Shown in pieces: positions 26,026 to 35,335 of a stretch of DNA of 64,000 bases (position 1 is its first letter; each line of letters opens with the position of its first letter). The DNA is from CADCTP01 sp963849885 (GTDB lineage Bacteria; Actinomycetota; Actinomycetes; Mycobacteriales; CADCTP01): NCBI GenBank assembly GCA_963849885.1, contig CAWKIV010000021.1, positions 124,001-188,000 of the forward strand, given 5' to 3'. Below the pieces are notes generated by a model. The model saw only the letters and a program-made list of their open reading frames with translations, was not told the DNA's origin and searched no databases. A program made the translations under genes and the position numbers.

Positions 26026-26936
26026 ACCCGACCCCGGTCCCGCTCCCGCGCCCCGGCCGGTGCGTGGTGATGGGTGTGCTCAACGTCACCCCGGACTCGT
26101 TCAGCGACGGCGGCCGGTACGCCGACCTGGACGCCGCCGTCCGGCACGGGCTCGACCTGGCCGCGGCCGGCGCGGACGTGGTGGACGTCGGCGGCGAGTC
26201 GACCCGCCCGGGTGCGGACCGGGTGGACCCGGACGAGGAGATCCGCCGGGTGCTGCCGGCGGTGCGCGAGCTGTCCGCCGCCGGCGTGCTGGTCAGCGTG
26301 GACACCACCCGGGCGGTGGTGGCCGCCGCGGCGCTGGACGCCGGCGCCCGGATCGTCAACGACGTCAGCGGCGGGCTGTCCGACCCGCAGATGGCCAAGG
26401 TGGTCGCCGCCGCCGCGGTGCCCTGGGTGCTGATGCACTGGCGCGGGCACAGCCGGGACATGCAGGCGCTGGCCCGGTACGGGGACGTGGTCGTGGACGT
26501 CCGGACCGAGCTGTCCCGGCAGGTGGACGCGGCGCTGGCCGCGGGGGTGGAGCCGGACCGGATCGTGCTCGACCCGGGGCTGGGCTTCGCCAAGACGGCC
26601 GCGCACAACTGGGCGCTGCTGGCCCGGCTGGACGAGCTGGTCGCGCTGGGCTACCCGGTGCTGGTCGGGGCCTCCCGCAAGTCGTTCCTGGGCCGGCTGC
26701 TGGCCGGCCCGGACGGCACCCCGGCGCCGGTGGACCGGCGGGAGGACGCCACCGTGGCGGCCGGCGTGCTGGCCGCGGTGATGGGCGCCTGGGGGGTCCG
26801 GGTGCACCGGGTCCGCCCGACCGTGGACGCGATGAAGGTGGTCGGCGCCTGGTCGGAGGCGGCCGGGCACGCCGCGGCCGACGGGGAGGTGGCCGGGCCG
26901 CCGGTGCCGCGCCCGCGCGGGACCGGCCGTGGCTGA
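26022..26936 (+). CDS. folP: Dihydropteroate synthase
   Basis: 304 residues. Signature 1 is VMGVLNVTPDSFSDGG, signature 2 DVGGESTRPGAD, and the pterin-binding NDVSGG and VGASRKSFLG motifs are present. It joins p-aminobenzoate to the pterin pyrophosphate; sulfonamides target this enzyme. Start GTG 26022 overlaps the folE stop (GTGA). Its end overlaps folB by 8 nt. Confidence 0.95.
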   Translation: MNPTPVPLPRPGRCVVMGVLNVTPDSFSDGGRYADLDAAVRHGLDLAAAGADVVDVGGESTRPGADRVDPDEEIRRVLPAVRELSAAGVLVSVDTTRAVVAAAALDAGARIVNDVSGGLSDPQMAKVVAAAAVPWVLMHWRGHSRDMQALARYGDVVVDVRTELSRQVDAALAAGVEPDRIVLDPGLGFAKTAAHNWALLARLDELVALGYPVLVGASRKSFLGRLLAGPDGTPAPVDRREDATVAAGVLAAVMGAWGVRVHRVRPTVDAMKVVGAWSEAAGHAAADGEVAGPPVPRPRGTGRG

Positions 26937-27291
26937 CCGGATCCAGCTGTCCGGGCTGCGGGTGCGCGGCCGGCACGGGGTGTACGACTTCGAGCGCCGG
27001 GACGGCCAGGACTTCCTGGTCGACGCGACGCTGTGGCTGGACAGCCGGCCGGCCGCGGCCAGCGACGACGTCGCCGACACCGTCGACTACGGCGTGCTGG
27101 CCGAGCGGATCGCCGCGGTGGTCGGCGGCGAGCCGGTCAACCTCATCGAGACGCTGGCGGCCCGGCTCGCCGAGCTGTGCATGCGGGACGAGCGGGTGGT
27201 CGCGGCCGAGGTCACGGTGCACAAGCCGCAGGCCCCGATCGCCCGCGAGTTCGCGGACGTGGCGGTGACCGCGAGGCGGTCCCGCCGGTGA
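26929..27291 (+). CDS. folB: Dihydroneopterin aldolase
   Basis: 120 residues: LSGLRVRGRHGVYDFERRDGQDFLVD (active-site region with HGV), DTVDYGVLAERI and EVTVHKPQAPI (the conserved Lys). It cleaves dihydroneopterin to 6-hydroxymethyl-dihydropterin. ATG 26929 lies inside the end of folP and the stop overlaps folK (GTGA), so it is translationally coupled on both sides. Confidence 0.95.
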   Translation: MADRIQLSGLRVRGRHGVYDFERRDGQDFLVDATLWLDSRPAAASDDVADTVDYGVLAERIAAVVGGEPVNLIETLAARLAELCMRDERVVAAEVTVHKPQAPIAREFADVAVTARRSRR

Positions 27292-27737
27292 GCCGGGCCG
27301 TGCTGTCGATCGGCTCCAACCTCGGCGACCGGCTGGCCCACCTGCGCTCGGTGGTGGCCGCGCTGGACCCGGTCGCGGTCAGCTCGGTGTACGAGACCGC
27401 GCCGTGGGGCGGGGTGCCGCAGGACGACTACCTCAACGCGGTGGTCGTGGTCGAGGACGCCGGCACGGACGCGTACGGCTGGCTCCGCCGGGCGCACGAG
27501 CTGGAGGCGGCGGCCGGCCGGGTCCGGGACGTGCGCTGGGGGCCGCGCACGCTCGACGTCGACGTCATCGACGTGGACGGGATCGTCCGCACCGATCCCG
27601 CGCTCACGCTGCCGCACCCGCGGGCGTACGAGCGGGCGTTCGTGCTGCTGCCCTGGGCCGAGGTGGAGCCGGACCGGTCGCTGCCCGCGGTGGACCCGGC
27701 CGGCGTCCGCCGCCGGCCCGACCTGGTGCTGCGGTGA
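27288..27737 (+). CDS. folK: HPPK, 6-hydroxymethyl-dihydropterin pyrophosphokinase
   Basis: 149 residues: AVLSIGSNLGDRLAHL, SSVYETAPWGGVPQDDYLNAVV and the signature WGPRTLDVDVI followed by LPHPRAYERAFVLLPW. It pyrophosphorylates the pterin for folP. Start GTG 27288 overlaps folB (GTGA) and the end overlaps the DUF3180 gene (GTGA). Confidence 0.95.
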   Translation: MSRAVLSIGSNLGDRLAHLRSVVAALDPVAVSSVYETAPWGGVPQDDYLNAVVVVEDAGTDAYGWLRRAHELEAAAGRVRDVRWGPRTLDVDVIDVDGIVRTDPALTLPHPRAYERAFVLLPWAEVEPDRSLPAVDPAGVRRRPDLVLR

Positions 27738-28228
27738 GCGCGCCGCTCGCCCCGACCCGGATCCGGGACCTGGCCGGGTACGCGGTCGGCGTCACGCTGC
27801 TGACCTGGCTGGCCCTGCGCCAGTGGTACGGCGAGCTGCCCCAGCTGAGCTGGGTCCTGCCGCTGTCGCCGGCGCTGCTCGCGCTGGCCGAGGTGATCGC
27901 GGCCGGCCAGCTGCGCGCCCGGATCGGGCACCGGCCCGGGGCCCCGCCGGTGCAGCCGCTGGTGGCGGCCCGGTCGCTGGCGCTGGCCAAGGCGAGCGCC
28001 GTGGTCGGGGCGGTGATGACCGGGGTGTGGGCCGGCCTGCTGGTCTACGTGCTGCCCCGGCTGGATTTCCTCGCCGCGGCCGGCGGCGACGCCCGCACCG
28101 GGGTGGTCGGGGTGGTCGCCGCGCTGGCCCTGGTGGCCGCCGCGCTCTGGTTGGAATATTGCTGTCGCACTCCGACACCGCCGGACAGCGACCGGCCGAC
28201 TAGGCCGGACAGCCCACACCGACCGTGA
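27734..28228 (+). CDS. DUF3180 membrane protein
   Basis: 164 residues with four hydrophobic helices (GYAVGVTLLTWLALRQWYG; LPLSPALLALAEVIAAG; SAVVGAVMTGVWAGLLVYVL; GVVAALALVAAALWLEY) and a short Pro/Arg tail. The PVQPLVAARSLALAKASA loop is characteristic of DUF3180, a family regularly found after folK in actinobacteria. Role unknown. GTG 27734 overlaps the folK stop. Confidence 0.85.
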   Translation: MSAPLAPTRIRDLAGYAVGVTLLTWLALRQWYGELPQLSWVLPLSPALLALAEVIAAGQLRARIGHRPGAPPVQPLVAARSLALAKASAVVGAVMTGVWAGLLVYVLPRLDFLAAAGGDARTGVVGVVAALALVAAALWLEYCCRTPTPPDSDRPTRPDSPHRP

Positions 28229-28345
28229 CCGTCTGTCCTATATCCACAGCCTCCAGCCGACGGCACCGCCTGGCGCCATCGGACCGATAGCCTCGACGGG
28301 ATCCCGGGCTCACCCGCGGGGGTCGCGAAGGGTCGAGGGGGTGGG

Positions 28346-29674
28346 ATGGGCAGGCACAGCCGGGAGCGCGAGGCGGACGGCGGTCAGCCCTCCGTCGGCG
28401 CCTCCGACGACCACTTCCGCGCGCTGGTCGAGATGTCGCCGGACGCGGTCTTCGTGATCGTCGACGGCTACCACGCCTTCGCCAACTGGCGCGGCCTGCA
28501 GCTGCTCGGGGCCAGCCGGCTGTCCGACCTGCAGACCCGGCCGGCGCTCGACTTCATGGCCGAGTTCAACCGGGTCGAGGCCGAGGAGCGGCTGACCCGC
28601 ATGGCGGTCCGCGGCGAGCCGCTGGAATACGTCGAGGAGACGCTGGTCCGGCTGGACGGCGAGCTGGTGCACATCGAGGCGGCCGGCCGGCCGGTCCACT
28701 TCGGCGGCCGGGACGGCGCGCTGGTGGTGGCCCGGGACGTCAGCGGCCGGCGCAGCTCGGAGGCGAAGCTGCGGGCGGCCGAGGAGAAGTTCCGCGCGGC
28801 CTTCCAGAACGCGCCGACCGGGATGGCGATCGTCGACCGGGCCGGCATGTTCCTCGACGTCAACACCGCGCTGGCCCGGCTGTTCGGCCGTCGGCTGAGC
28901 ACCCTGCACGGCGACCTGATCTGGCACCACATCCACCCGGAGGACTCCGAGCGGGTGCGCGGCGACTTCGACAAGGTGGTCGACGGGCTGGAGGACGACG
29001 TCTCCGGCACCTTCCGCTACCGGACCGGCTCCGGCGGCGACGGCTGGGTGCACGCGTCGGTGTCCGCGCTGGTCGGCCAGAAGACGTACATCGTCCACCT
29101 GGTCGACGTGACCCAGCAGAAAAACACCGAGTACGACCTGGCCCGCAAGGCGACCCACGACCTGCTCACCGGGCTGCCCAACCGCGGCCTGGTGCTGCAC
29201 AAGCTCGGCGCCGCGCTGCGCTCGCTGCGGCAGGAGCCGGGCCAGGTGCACGTGCTGTTCGTCGACCTGGACGGCTTCAAGCAGGTCAACGACAAGCACG
29301 GGCACGCGGTCGGCGACCGGGTGCTGCGGGCCGCGGCGGAGCGGATGCGCGGCGCGCTGCGGCCGACCGACACGATCGGCCGGATCGGCGGCGACGAGTT
29401 CGTGGTGATCCTCAAGAGCCTGCCGCAGGAGGTGCCGGCCGAGGAGATCGCGCACCGGCTGGCCCAGGCGGTGGCCGCGCCGGTCGCGTTCTCCGACGGC
29501 ATCGTCACGGTCCGGGCCAGCATCGGCCAGGCGTCCACCGACGACCCGGACTTCCCGGCGGCCCGGCTGCTCGGCGCGGCCGACGCGAACATGTACAAGG
29601 TGAAGCAGGCCACCCGCAACGCGGAGGCGTTCGTGCCACGCCGGGTCACGCAAGGGTTGCGCGCGGTCAAGTAA
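28346..29674 (+). CDS. Diguanylate cyclase with two PAS domains
   Basis: 442 residues. PAS 1 (~22-130, FRALVEMSPDAVFVIVDGY) and PAS 2 (~145-255, FRAAFQNAPTGMAIVDRAGMF, with WHHIHPED) precede a GGDEF domain (~275-435). That domain has DLLTGLPNRG, FVDLDGFKQVND and active site RIGGDEFVVIL. An RPTD lies five residues before GGDEF, matching the inhibitory I-site (RxxD). It should make c-di-GMP in response to a cytoplasmic signal, with product inhibition. No membrane helix is seen. The gene is an insertion in the otherwise conserved fol-pan synteny and probably has its own promoter (TAGCCT at 28288-28293). Confidence 0.9.
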   Translation: MGRHSREREADGGQPSVGASDDHFRALVEMSPDAVFVIVDGYHAFANWRGLQLLGASRLSDLQTRPALDFMAEFNRVEAEERLTRMAVRGEPLEYVEETLVRLDGELVHIEAAGRPVHFGGRDGALVVARDVSGRRSSEAKLRAAEEKFRAAFQNAPTGMAIVDRAGMFLDVNTALARLFGRRLSTLHGDLIWHHIHPEDSERVRGDFDKVVDGLEDDVSGTFRYRTGSGGDGWVHASVSALVGQKTYIVHLVDVTQQKNTEYDLARKATHDLLTGLPNRGLVLHKLGAALRSLRQEPGQVHVLFVDLDGFKQVNDKHGHAVGDRVLRAAAERMRGALRPTDTIGRIGGDEFVVILKSLPQEVPAEEIAHRLAQAVAAPVAFSDGIVTVRASIGQASTDDPDFPAARLLGAADANMYKVKQATRNAEAFVPRRVTQGLRAVK

Positions 29675-29709
29675 ACCGCGAGCGGTGCGGGACTGTCGTT
29701 GGCGCGTGG

Positions 29710-30648
29710 TTGGCTGTCCGGGTGGTCCGGGTCCGGGTGGCGCTGCTGCTGGTGCTGGCCGCGCTGCTGACCGCCGGCTGCGACCGGGAGCAGCCGGCCG
29801 CGGCGTCCAAGGGCGACCTGGTGGTCGGGGCCGGCCCGCGGCTGGAGTCCCAGGTCGTCGCGAGGATGTACGCGCTGGCCCTGGAGAAGGCCGGCTACCG
29901 GGTGTCCGGGCAGTTCGACGTGCAGACCCGCGCGGCGTACGTGCCGGCGCTGCAGCGCGGCGAGCTGGACGTGGTCCCGGAGTACCTGTCCGGGCTGACC
30001 GGCTACCTGGACGCGGCCGCCCGCGGCGCCAAGACCGCCCGGACCCACCCGGTGGCCAGCGGCGACGTCGAGGCCACCCGGCGCGCGCTGGACGGGCTGC
30101 TGGCCGGCCGCCCGCTCGAGGTCGGGCCGCCGTCGAAGGCGACCGACCAGGTGGCGTACGCGGTGACCAAGGAGCTGGCCGACCGCGAGCAGGTGGCCAC
30201 CATGACCGACCTGGCCCGGCTCAACGGGCAGCTGGTGCTGGGCGGGCCGGCGGACTGCGCCACCGTCCGGTTCTGCCTGCCCGGCCTGCAGTCGGTGTAC
30301 GGGCTGCGCTTCAAGGAGGTGACCGCGCTCGGCGAGGTGTCCAGCCGGCCGGTCTTCGCCGCGCTGGCCGACCGCAAGGTGGACGTCGGGGCGGTGCGCT
30401 CGTCCGCCGGCGGGGTGGCCGCGGCCAGCCTGGTGGTGCTGCGGGACGACCGGCGGCTGCAGCAGGCGGAAAACATCCTGCCGCTCTACCGGGACACCGT
30501 GCCGGCGGACGCCCGGGCGGTGGTGGAGCGGGTCAACGAGGCGCTGACCACGGAGAAGCTGCAGGAGCTGAACAAGCGGGTGGAGCTGGACGGGCAGGAC
30601 CCGGCCGGCCTGGCCAAGCGCTTCCTGCAGGACGCCCGGCTGCTGTGA
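29710..30648 (+). CDS. Glycine betaine/choline-type ABC substrate-binding lipoprotein (ProX/OsmF-like)
   Basis: 312 residues. Lipobox LLTAGC follows a hydrophobic signal (VALLLVLAALL), so the mature protein would be lipid-anchored. GDLVVGAGPRLESQVVARMYALALEKAGYRV and LDVVPEYLSGLTGYLDA are typical of the OpuAC/QAT binding fold. No permease or ATPase of this type is adjacent, so it is an orphan component. Start TTG 29710, or GTG 29722. Confidence 0.75.
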   Translation: MAVRVVRVRVALLLVLAALLTAGCDREQPAAASKGDLVVGAGPRLESQVVARMYALALEKAGYRVSGQFDVQTRAAYVPALQRGELDVVPEYLSGLTGYLDAAARGAKTARTHPVASGDVEATRRALDGLLAGRPLEVGPPSKATDQVAYAVTKELADREQVATMTDLARLNGQLVLGGPADCATVRFCLPGLQSVYGLRFKEVTALGEVSSRPVFAALADRKVDVGAVRSSAGGVAAASLVVLRDDRRLQQAENILPLYRDTVPADARAVVERVNEALTTEKLQELNKRVELDGQDPAGLAKRFLQDARLL

Positions 30649-30678
30649 CCCGCGCGCGGCACCCCCTAGGGTGGCGCA

Positions 30679-31437
30679 ATGGCGCGCACCCGCTCCGGCC
30701 CGGGCGGCGGTGTGGCGCGCGGTCTGGTGCTGGTGGTCGCGGTGCTGCTGGCCGGCGCGGCGACCGCCGCGGTGGTGCTGAGCGAGGACCCGCAGACCCT
30801 CCGGCTGGCCGCGGTCGGCGCGCTGTGGGCGTTCATCCTGGCCGCGCTGGTCGGGTCGCGGCGGCGGGCGGCCGACGGCGCCGACGGCGGGGCCGGCGGG
30901 CCCGGCGCCGAGCTGGAGCTGCGCCGGACGTACGAGATCGAGCTGGAGCGGGAGGTCGCCGCCCGCCGGGAGTACGAGCTGCAGCTGGAGGTCTACCTGC
31001 GCCGCGAGCTGGAGCGCGGGCTGGCCGAGGACGTGCAGGCGCTGCGGGACGAGATCCAGCGGATGCGCGGCGAGATGTTCGACCGGCTGGACGGCGAGCT
31101 GCGGATGGAGCGGATCGAGACCACCCGGCTGATCGGCGGCAGCCTGCGCGCGCTGCAGGACGAGGCCCGCCGGCTCGGCATCGGGCTGCGGGTGCCGGAG
31201 CCGGCCGAGCTGCTGGCCGCCGAGCCCGAGCCGTACGAGCCCTACCGGCCGCCGCCGGCGTACCCGGACCCGGCGGGCGACCGGCCGACCGACGCGGTGC
31301 CGAGCCCGGCGGCCGACCTGCCGCTGCCGCCGGCCCCGCGCGGCCCGGGCCCGGGCGAGATGGACCCGCCGCGCCGGCGCCGCCACCGGGGCGAGGACGA
31401 GCCCAACGAGGTGATGTCCCGGCTGCTCGGCCGCTGA
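30679..31437 (+). CDS. DUF6779-like membrane protein with coiled coil
   Basis: 252 residues. Two N-terminal helices (GLVLVVAVLLAGAATAAVVL; LAAVGALWAFILAALVG) are followed by a long charged helical region (residues ~80-165) with many Glu/Arg heptads (RREYELQLEVYLRRELERGL) and a Pro-rich tail ending SRLLGR. The layout matches DUF6779, found in the same neighbourhood in other actinobacteria; function unknown. ATG 30679 is 6 nt after TAGGGT (30667-30672), so it is leaderless. Confidence 0.7.
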   Translation: MARTRSGPGGGVARGLVLVVAVLLAGAATAAVVLSEDPQTLRLAAVGALWAFILAALVGSRRRAADGADGGAGGPGAELELRRTYEIELEREVAARREYELQLEVYLRRELERGLAEDVQALRDEIQRMRGEMFDRLDGELRMERIETTRLIGGSLRALQDEARRLGIGLRVPEPAELLAAEPEPYEPYRPPPAYPDPAGDRPTDAVPSPAADLPLPPAPRGPGPGEMDPPRRRRHRGEDEPNEVMSRLLGR

Positions 31438-31454
31438 GCCGCCGACCAACACTT

Positions 31455-31460
31455 TAGACT
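31455..31460 (+). promoter_or_regulatory. -10 box of the uptake island (leaderless)
   Basis: TAGACT ends 7 nt before the GTG at 31468. This is the likely start of the ATPase-methyltransferase transcript. Confidence 0.45.
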
Positions 31461-31467
31461 CGGGGTC

Positions 31468-32238
31468 GTGACCTCAGCGGACGCGGCGATGCTGGCCTTC
31501 ACCGGCGTCGGGCGGACCTTCCCGGACGGCACCGAGGCGCTGCGCGGGGTGGATCTGACCGTCGACCGGGGTGAGTTCGTCACGGTGGTCGGGCCGTCCG
31601 GCTGCGGCAAGAGCACCCTGCTCCGGCTCGCCTCCGGGCTGGACGCGCCGACCAGCGGCACCGTCCGGGCGCGCAGCGAGCAGGTCGGCTACGTGTTCCA
31701 GGACCCGACGCTGCTGCCCTGGCGGACCGTGCAGCGCAACGTCGAGCTGCTCGCCGAGCTGGAGAAGATGCCCAAGCCGGAGCGCCGGCGCCGGGTCGCC
31801 GAGTCGATCTCGCTGGTCGGCCTCGACGGCTTCGAGAAGCACCGGCCCCGGGCGCTGTCCGGCGGCATGCGGATGCGGGTCTCGCTGGCCCGGTCGCTGG
31901 TGCTGGAGCCGGACGTGTTCCTCTTCGACGAGCCGTTCGGCGCGCTGGACGAGATGGCCCGGGAGCGGCTCAACGACGAGCTGCTGCAGCTGTTCGTGGA
32001 CCGCCGGTTCGCCGCGCTGTTCATCACCCACTCGGTGACCGAGGCGGTCTTCCTGTCCACCCGGGTGGTGGTGATGTCGTCCCGGCCGGGGCGGATCCTC
32101 GGCGACGTGGCGGTGCCGTTCGGCTACCCGCGGCGGTCCGAGCTGCGCTTCGCGGAGGACTTCGGCAAGGTCGCGGCCGAGGTGTCCGACCTGCTCCGGG
32201 ACGTGCCGCGGTGGCCGGCGGGCGGGCCCCGGCGCTGA
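31468..32238 (+). CDS. ABC transporter ATPase, SsuB/TauB/ThiZ-like
   Basis: 256 residues: Walker A VVGPSGCGKSTLL, Q-loop GYVFQDPTLLPW, signature LSGGMRMRVSLARSL, Walker B VFLFDEPFGALD and H-loop FITHSVTEAVFL. The VTEAVFLSTRVVVMSSRPGRI stretch is typical of the nitrate/sulfonate/taurine/thiamine-precursor family. It would power the two SsuC-type permeases at 33.2 and 37.8 kb, since no second ATPase is present. The next gene (methyltransferase) starts 5 nt after its stop. Confidence 0.92.
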   Translation: MTSADAAMLAFTGVGRTFPDGTEALRGVDLTVDRGEFVTVVGPSGCGKSTLLRLASGLDAPTSGTVRARSEQVGYVFQDPTLLPWRTVQRNVELLAELEKMPKPERRRRVAESISLVGLDGFEKHRPRALSGGMRMRVSLARSLVLEPDVFLFDEPFGALDEMARERLNDELLQLFVDRRFAALFITHSVTEAVFLSTRVVVMSSRPGRILGDVAVPFGYPRRSELRFAEDFGKVAAEVSDLLRDVPRWPAGGPRR

Positions 32239-32242
32239 CCGG

Positions 32243-33019
32243 GTGCCGGACCACCTCGACGCCGCCCGCCGGTTCTGGGACGGCCTGACCGGCACTGAGG
32301 GTGACTTCGCCCGCCAGCTCGACTACGGCCGGGCCCAGTGGGCGGCCGCGCCCAACTGGGGCGACTGGAGCGTGCCGGAGGCGGAGCTGCGGCTGCTGCC
32401 GGCCGAGCCGGCCGGACTGGACACCCTCGAGCTGGGCTGCGGCACCGCGTACCTGTCCGGCTGGCTGGCCCGGGCCGGCGCCCGCCCGGTCGGCGTGGAC
32501 GCGTCCGCCCGGCAGCTCGGGCTGGCCCGCGCGCTGCAGCGCGAGTTCGGCGTCGCCTTCCCGCTGGTGCAGGCCGACGGCGAGCGGGTGCCGTGCGCGG
32601 ACGCCGCGTTCGACCTGGTGGTGTCCGAGTACGGCGCCAGCAGCTGGTGCGACCCGGCCCGCTGGGTGCCGGAGGCGGCCCGGCTGCTGCGGCCCGGCGG
32701 CCGGCTGGTGTTCCTGGTCGGCGGCCCGCTGCTGGCGCTGTGCACGCCGCCGGACGGCCGCCCGGCCGGCGACCGGCTGGTGCGCGACTTCGCCGACCTG
32801 CACCGGATCGAGGTGCCCGGCTTCGGCGTCGAGTGGCAGTTGCCGTACGGCGGGTGGGTCCGGATGCTGCGCGGCAGCGGCCTGGAGGTCACCGGGCTGA
32901 CCGAGCTGCGGGCCCCGGCCGGGGCCACCTCGCCGTGGCCGTTCGTGGACGGGGAGTGGGCCCGGCGGTGGCCGTCGGAGTGCGTCTGGTCCGCCCGGAA
33001 GCGGCCGCCAGCCGGGTGA
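32243..33019 (+). CDS. Class I SAM-dependent methyltransferase
   Basis: 258 residues. Motif I is LDTLELGCGTAYLSGWLARAG, with the acidic residue in PVGVDASARQLGLA. Post-I FPLVQADGERVPCADAAFDLVVSEYGAS and motif III RLLRPGGRLVFLVGG are present, and Trp-rich segments (NWGDWSVPE; SPWPFVDGEWARRWPSE) flank the core. Start GTG 32243. Coupled to the ABC ATPase, it may methylate the imported compound or a derivative; the substrate is unknown. Confidence 0.8.
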   Translation: MPDHLDAARRFWDGLTGTEGDFARQLDYGRAQWAAAPNWGDWSVPEAELRLLPAEPAGLDTLELGCGTAYLSGWLARAGARPVGVDASARQLGLARALQREFGVAFPLVQADGERVPCADAAFDLVVSEYGASSWCDPARWVPEAARLLRPGGRLVFLVGGPLLALCTPPDGRPAGDRLVRDFADLHRIEVPGFGVEWQLPYGGWVRMLRGSGLEVTGLTELRAPAGATSPWPFVDGEWARRWPSECVWSARKRPPAG

Positions 33020-33083
33020 CGGTGGGCGCTCAGTAGGCAATCCCACCCCCCATGGTGACTCCCCGTTACGAGACCTAGCTGTG

Positions 33084-33111
33084 CTGACGCTTCCGAGTGC
33101 GTTGCTATACG
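33084..33111 (+). promoter_or_regulatory. Candidate promoter for permease-SBP-amidohydrolase operon
   Basis: CTGACG (33084-33089) and TATACG (33106-33111) are 16 nt apart. An approximately 95-nt leader follows before the ATG at 33212, with GGGAGG as ribosome site. I saw no known riboswitch signature in the leader. Confidence 0.45.
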
Positions 33112-33211
33112 GTGTGGCAGCGCGGGGGACTACGGACAGAAAGGTCGGACCAACGCTCGGCGTTCGAGCCGGCGAGGGGGCGGCCCGGGTCGAGGTCCGG
33201 GAGGCGTTCTG

Positions 33212-34094
33212 ATGAGCGTGGATACCCGTCCGCCGGCGACGGTGGCGGACGGAGTGGTGGGGGCGACTGCGCCCGGATGGCGGGCACGCCGCCGTTCCGG
33301 CGGCGTCCTGCGGCGCTGGCTGCCGCCGTTCGGCACGCTCCTGGTGTTCCTCGGCGGCTGGTATTTCGTCAGCTACGGCGTGCTTTCGGCCGACCGCCGG
33401 TTCCTCCTTCCGCCGCCGCACGCGGTGATCGAGGTGTCGTTCTTCGACTCGCTCAACCGCACCGACATCCTCACGTCGCTGTGGCTGTCCACCTGGATCG
33501 CCGCGCTCGGCCTGCTCATCGCGATCGTGCTCGGGATGGGTCTGGCCATCGCGATGAGCCAGGCCCGCTGGGTGGAGCGCTCGCTCTACCCGTACGCGGT
33601 GATCCTGCAGTGCATCCCGACCCTGGCGATGGTGCCGGTGATCGGCTTCTGGTTCGACTTCGGGCTGACCAGCCGGCTGATCGTGACCGTCTGGATCGCC
33701 CTGTTCCCGATCATCAGCAGCACGCTGTTCGGCCTGCAGTCGGCCGAGCGGGGCCAGCACGAGCTGTTCACCCTGCACCGGGCCAGCCGGCGGACCCGGC
33801 TGTGGCGGCTGCAGCTGCCGGCCGCGCTGCCGGCCATCCTCACCGGCTTCCAGGTGGCGGCCACCCTCGCGGTGGTCGGCTCGGTGGTCGGCGACTTCTT
33901 CTTCAAGCAGGGCGACGCCGGCATCGGCGTGCTGATCGACTTCTACCGCGCGCGGTTGCAGTCGGAGCAGCTGTTCGGCGCGGCGCTGGCCGCCTCCCTG
34001 CTCGGCGTCGCTCGCCTTCTGGCTGTTCGGCCTGATCAACCGCGTGGTGACCAGCGGCTGGTTCGGGTCGACCGCGTACGACAAGCCGGCGTGA
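33212..34094 (+). CDS. ABC transporter permease (SsuC-like), frameshifted near its end
   Basis: The reading starts MSVDTRPPATVADG, then a first helix (GTLLVFLGGWYFVSYGV) and the BPD_transp_1 core with LYPYAVILQCIPTLAMVPVIGFWFDFG. It continues to VVGDFFFKQGDAGIGVLI and LFGAALAASLLGV. At about 34010 the frame changes: the +1 frame gives FAFWLFGLINRVV, which aligns with VFWLFGFLARRVV of the second permease, and stops at 34094. In the unshifted frame the stop is lost and the permease would fuse to the binding protein (35335), which is implausible. An intact product would be ~293 residues. This is a sequence error or a recent mutation. Confidence 0.8.
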
Positions 34095-34156
34095 GCGTCC
34101 CGGACTCCGGGCGGACCATGTCTGCCGTCCATCACCCCGCACGAATGAGGAGATCA

Positions 34157-35335
34157 ATGCGTCCACGCAAGTTCGTCCCGGTGGCAGCCGGACTCACCGT
34201 CCTGCTCGCCGTGGCGGCATGCAGCAGCGACTCGACGACCGGCGACGACGGCGCCGCGCCGGCGCCAGCGGCGTCCGGCGAGGCGCTCAACCTGAAGGGC
34301 ACCTGCCCGGACACGGTCGTCATCCAGACCGACTGGTTCCCCGAGAGCGAGTACGGCTTCCTCTACCAGCTGGTCGGGCCGGGCTACACGATCGACAAGG
34401 GCAAGAAGCGGGTGTCCGGCCCGCTGGTCGCATCCGGCCAGGACACCGGCGTCAAGGTGGAGATCCGCACCGGCGGCCCGGCGATCGGCTTCCAGCAGGT
34501 CAGTGCGCAGATGTACGCGGACAAGACGATCACGCTGGGACAGGTCTCCACCGACGAGGCGATCCAGAACTCGGCGAAGCAGCCCACGCTGGCCGTCGTC
34601 AGCCAGCTCGAGATCAGCCCGATCATGATCATGTGGAGCAAGGACAAGCACCCCGAGTTCAACACGATCGCCGACATCGGGCAGACCGACACCAAGATCC
34701 TCTACTACCAGACCGACACGTACATGCAGTACCTGCTCGGGGCCGGCCTGGTCCGGGCCAGCCAGCTGGACGGCAGCTACGACGGCACGCTCACCCGCTG
34801 GGTGGCCTCGGACGGCGCCATCGCCAACGGCGGCTTCGCCACCTCCGAGCCGTACATCGCCGCGAACGAGCTGCCGGGCAAGAAGTACCCGAACACGGAC
34901 CTCCAGCTGATCAACGACACCGGCTACCCGATGTACGGCCAGGCGCTGACCATCCGGCCCGCGGACAAGGAGAAGCTGGCCCCCTGCCTGGAGAAGCTGG
35001 TGCCGATCCTCCAGCAGGCGACGGTGGACTTCATCACCAAGCCCGAAGCCACCAACGCGCTGGTCATCAAGACGGTCGAGACGTACAAGGACTTCTGGCA
35101 GTACTCCGAGGGCATGGCCGACTACGCGGTCAAGACCATGAAGGACCTCGGCCTGATCGGCAACGGGCCGAACAAGACCCTCGGCGACATGCAGACCGAG
35201 CGGGTCAAGCGGATGGTGGACATCCTCACCCCGATCTTCGCCGCGCAGCGCAAGCCGGTGAAGACGGACCTCAAGGCCGAGGAGCTGTTCACCAACGAGT
35301 ACATCAACCCCGGCATCGGGTTGACGTCGCAGTGA
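34157..35335 (+). CDS. ABC substrate-binding lipoprotein 1 (SsuA/THI5-like)
   Basis: 392 residues. A signal peptide with lipobox LLAVAACSS follows MRPRKFVPVAAG. The mature domain begins LKGTCPDTVVIQTDWFPESEYGFLY and includes QISTDEAIQ-like QVSTDEAIQNS, IADIGQTDTKILYYQTDTYMQYLLG and EELFTNEYINPGIG. It is paralogous to the binding protein at 39081-40262 along its whole length. ATG 34157 has GAGGAG 5 nt upstream. It delivers the ligand to the SsuC-type permeases; ligand unknown, with the fold suggesting a thiamine-pyrimidine-, taurine- or nitrate-like small molecule. Confidence 0.88.
   Translation: MRPRKFVPVAAGLTVLLAVAACSSDSTTGDDGAAPAPAASGEALNLKGTCPDTVVIQTDWFPESEYGFLYQLVGPGYTIDKGKKRVSGPLVASGQDTGVKVEIRTGGPAIGFQQVSAQMYADKTITLGQVSTDEAIQNSAKQPTLAVVSQLEISPIMIMWSKDKHPEFNTIADIGQTDTKILYYQTDTYMQYLLGAGLVRASQLDGSYDGTLTRWVASDGAIANGGFATSEPYIAANELPGKKYPNTDLQLINDTGYPMYGQALTIRPADKEKLAPCLEKLVPILQQATVDFITKPEATNALVIKTVETYKDFWQYSEGMADYAVKTMKDLGLIGNGPNKTLGDMQTERVKRMVDILTPIFAAQRKPVKTDLKAEELFTNEYINPGIGLTSQ

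Noticed and set aside
33020..33211. Riboswitch (TPP or other) in the leader of the permease operon
   Set aside because: I could not find the conserved TPP core or another known pattern; only a promoter and ribosome site are supported.
33212..35335. A single long frame joining permease 1 to binding protein 1 as a fusion protein
   Set aside because: The junction is a frameshift: the last permease helix is in the +1 frame and the binding protein has its own lipobox signal peptide and ribosome site.
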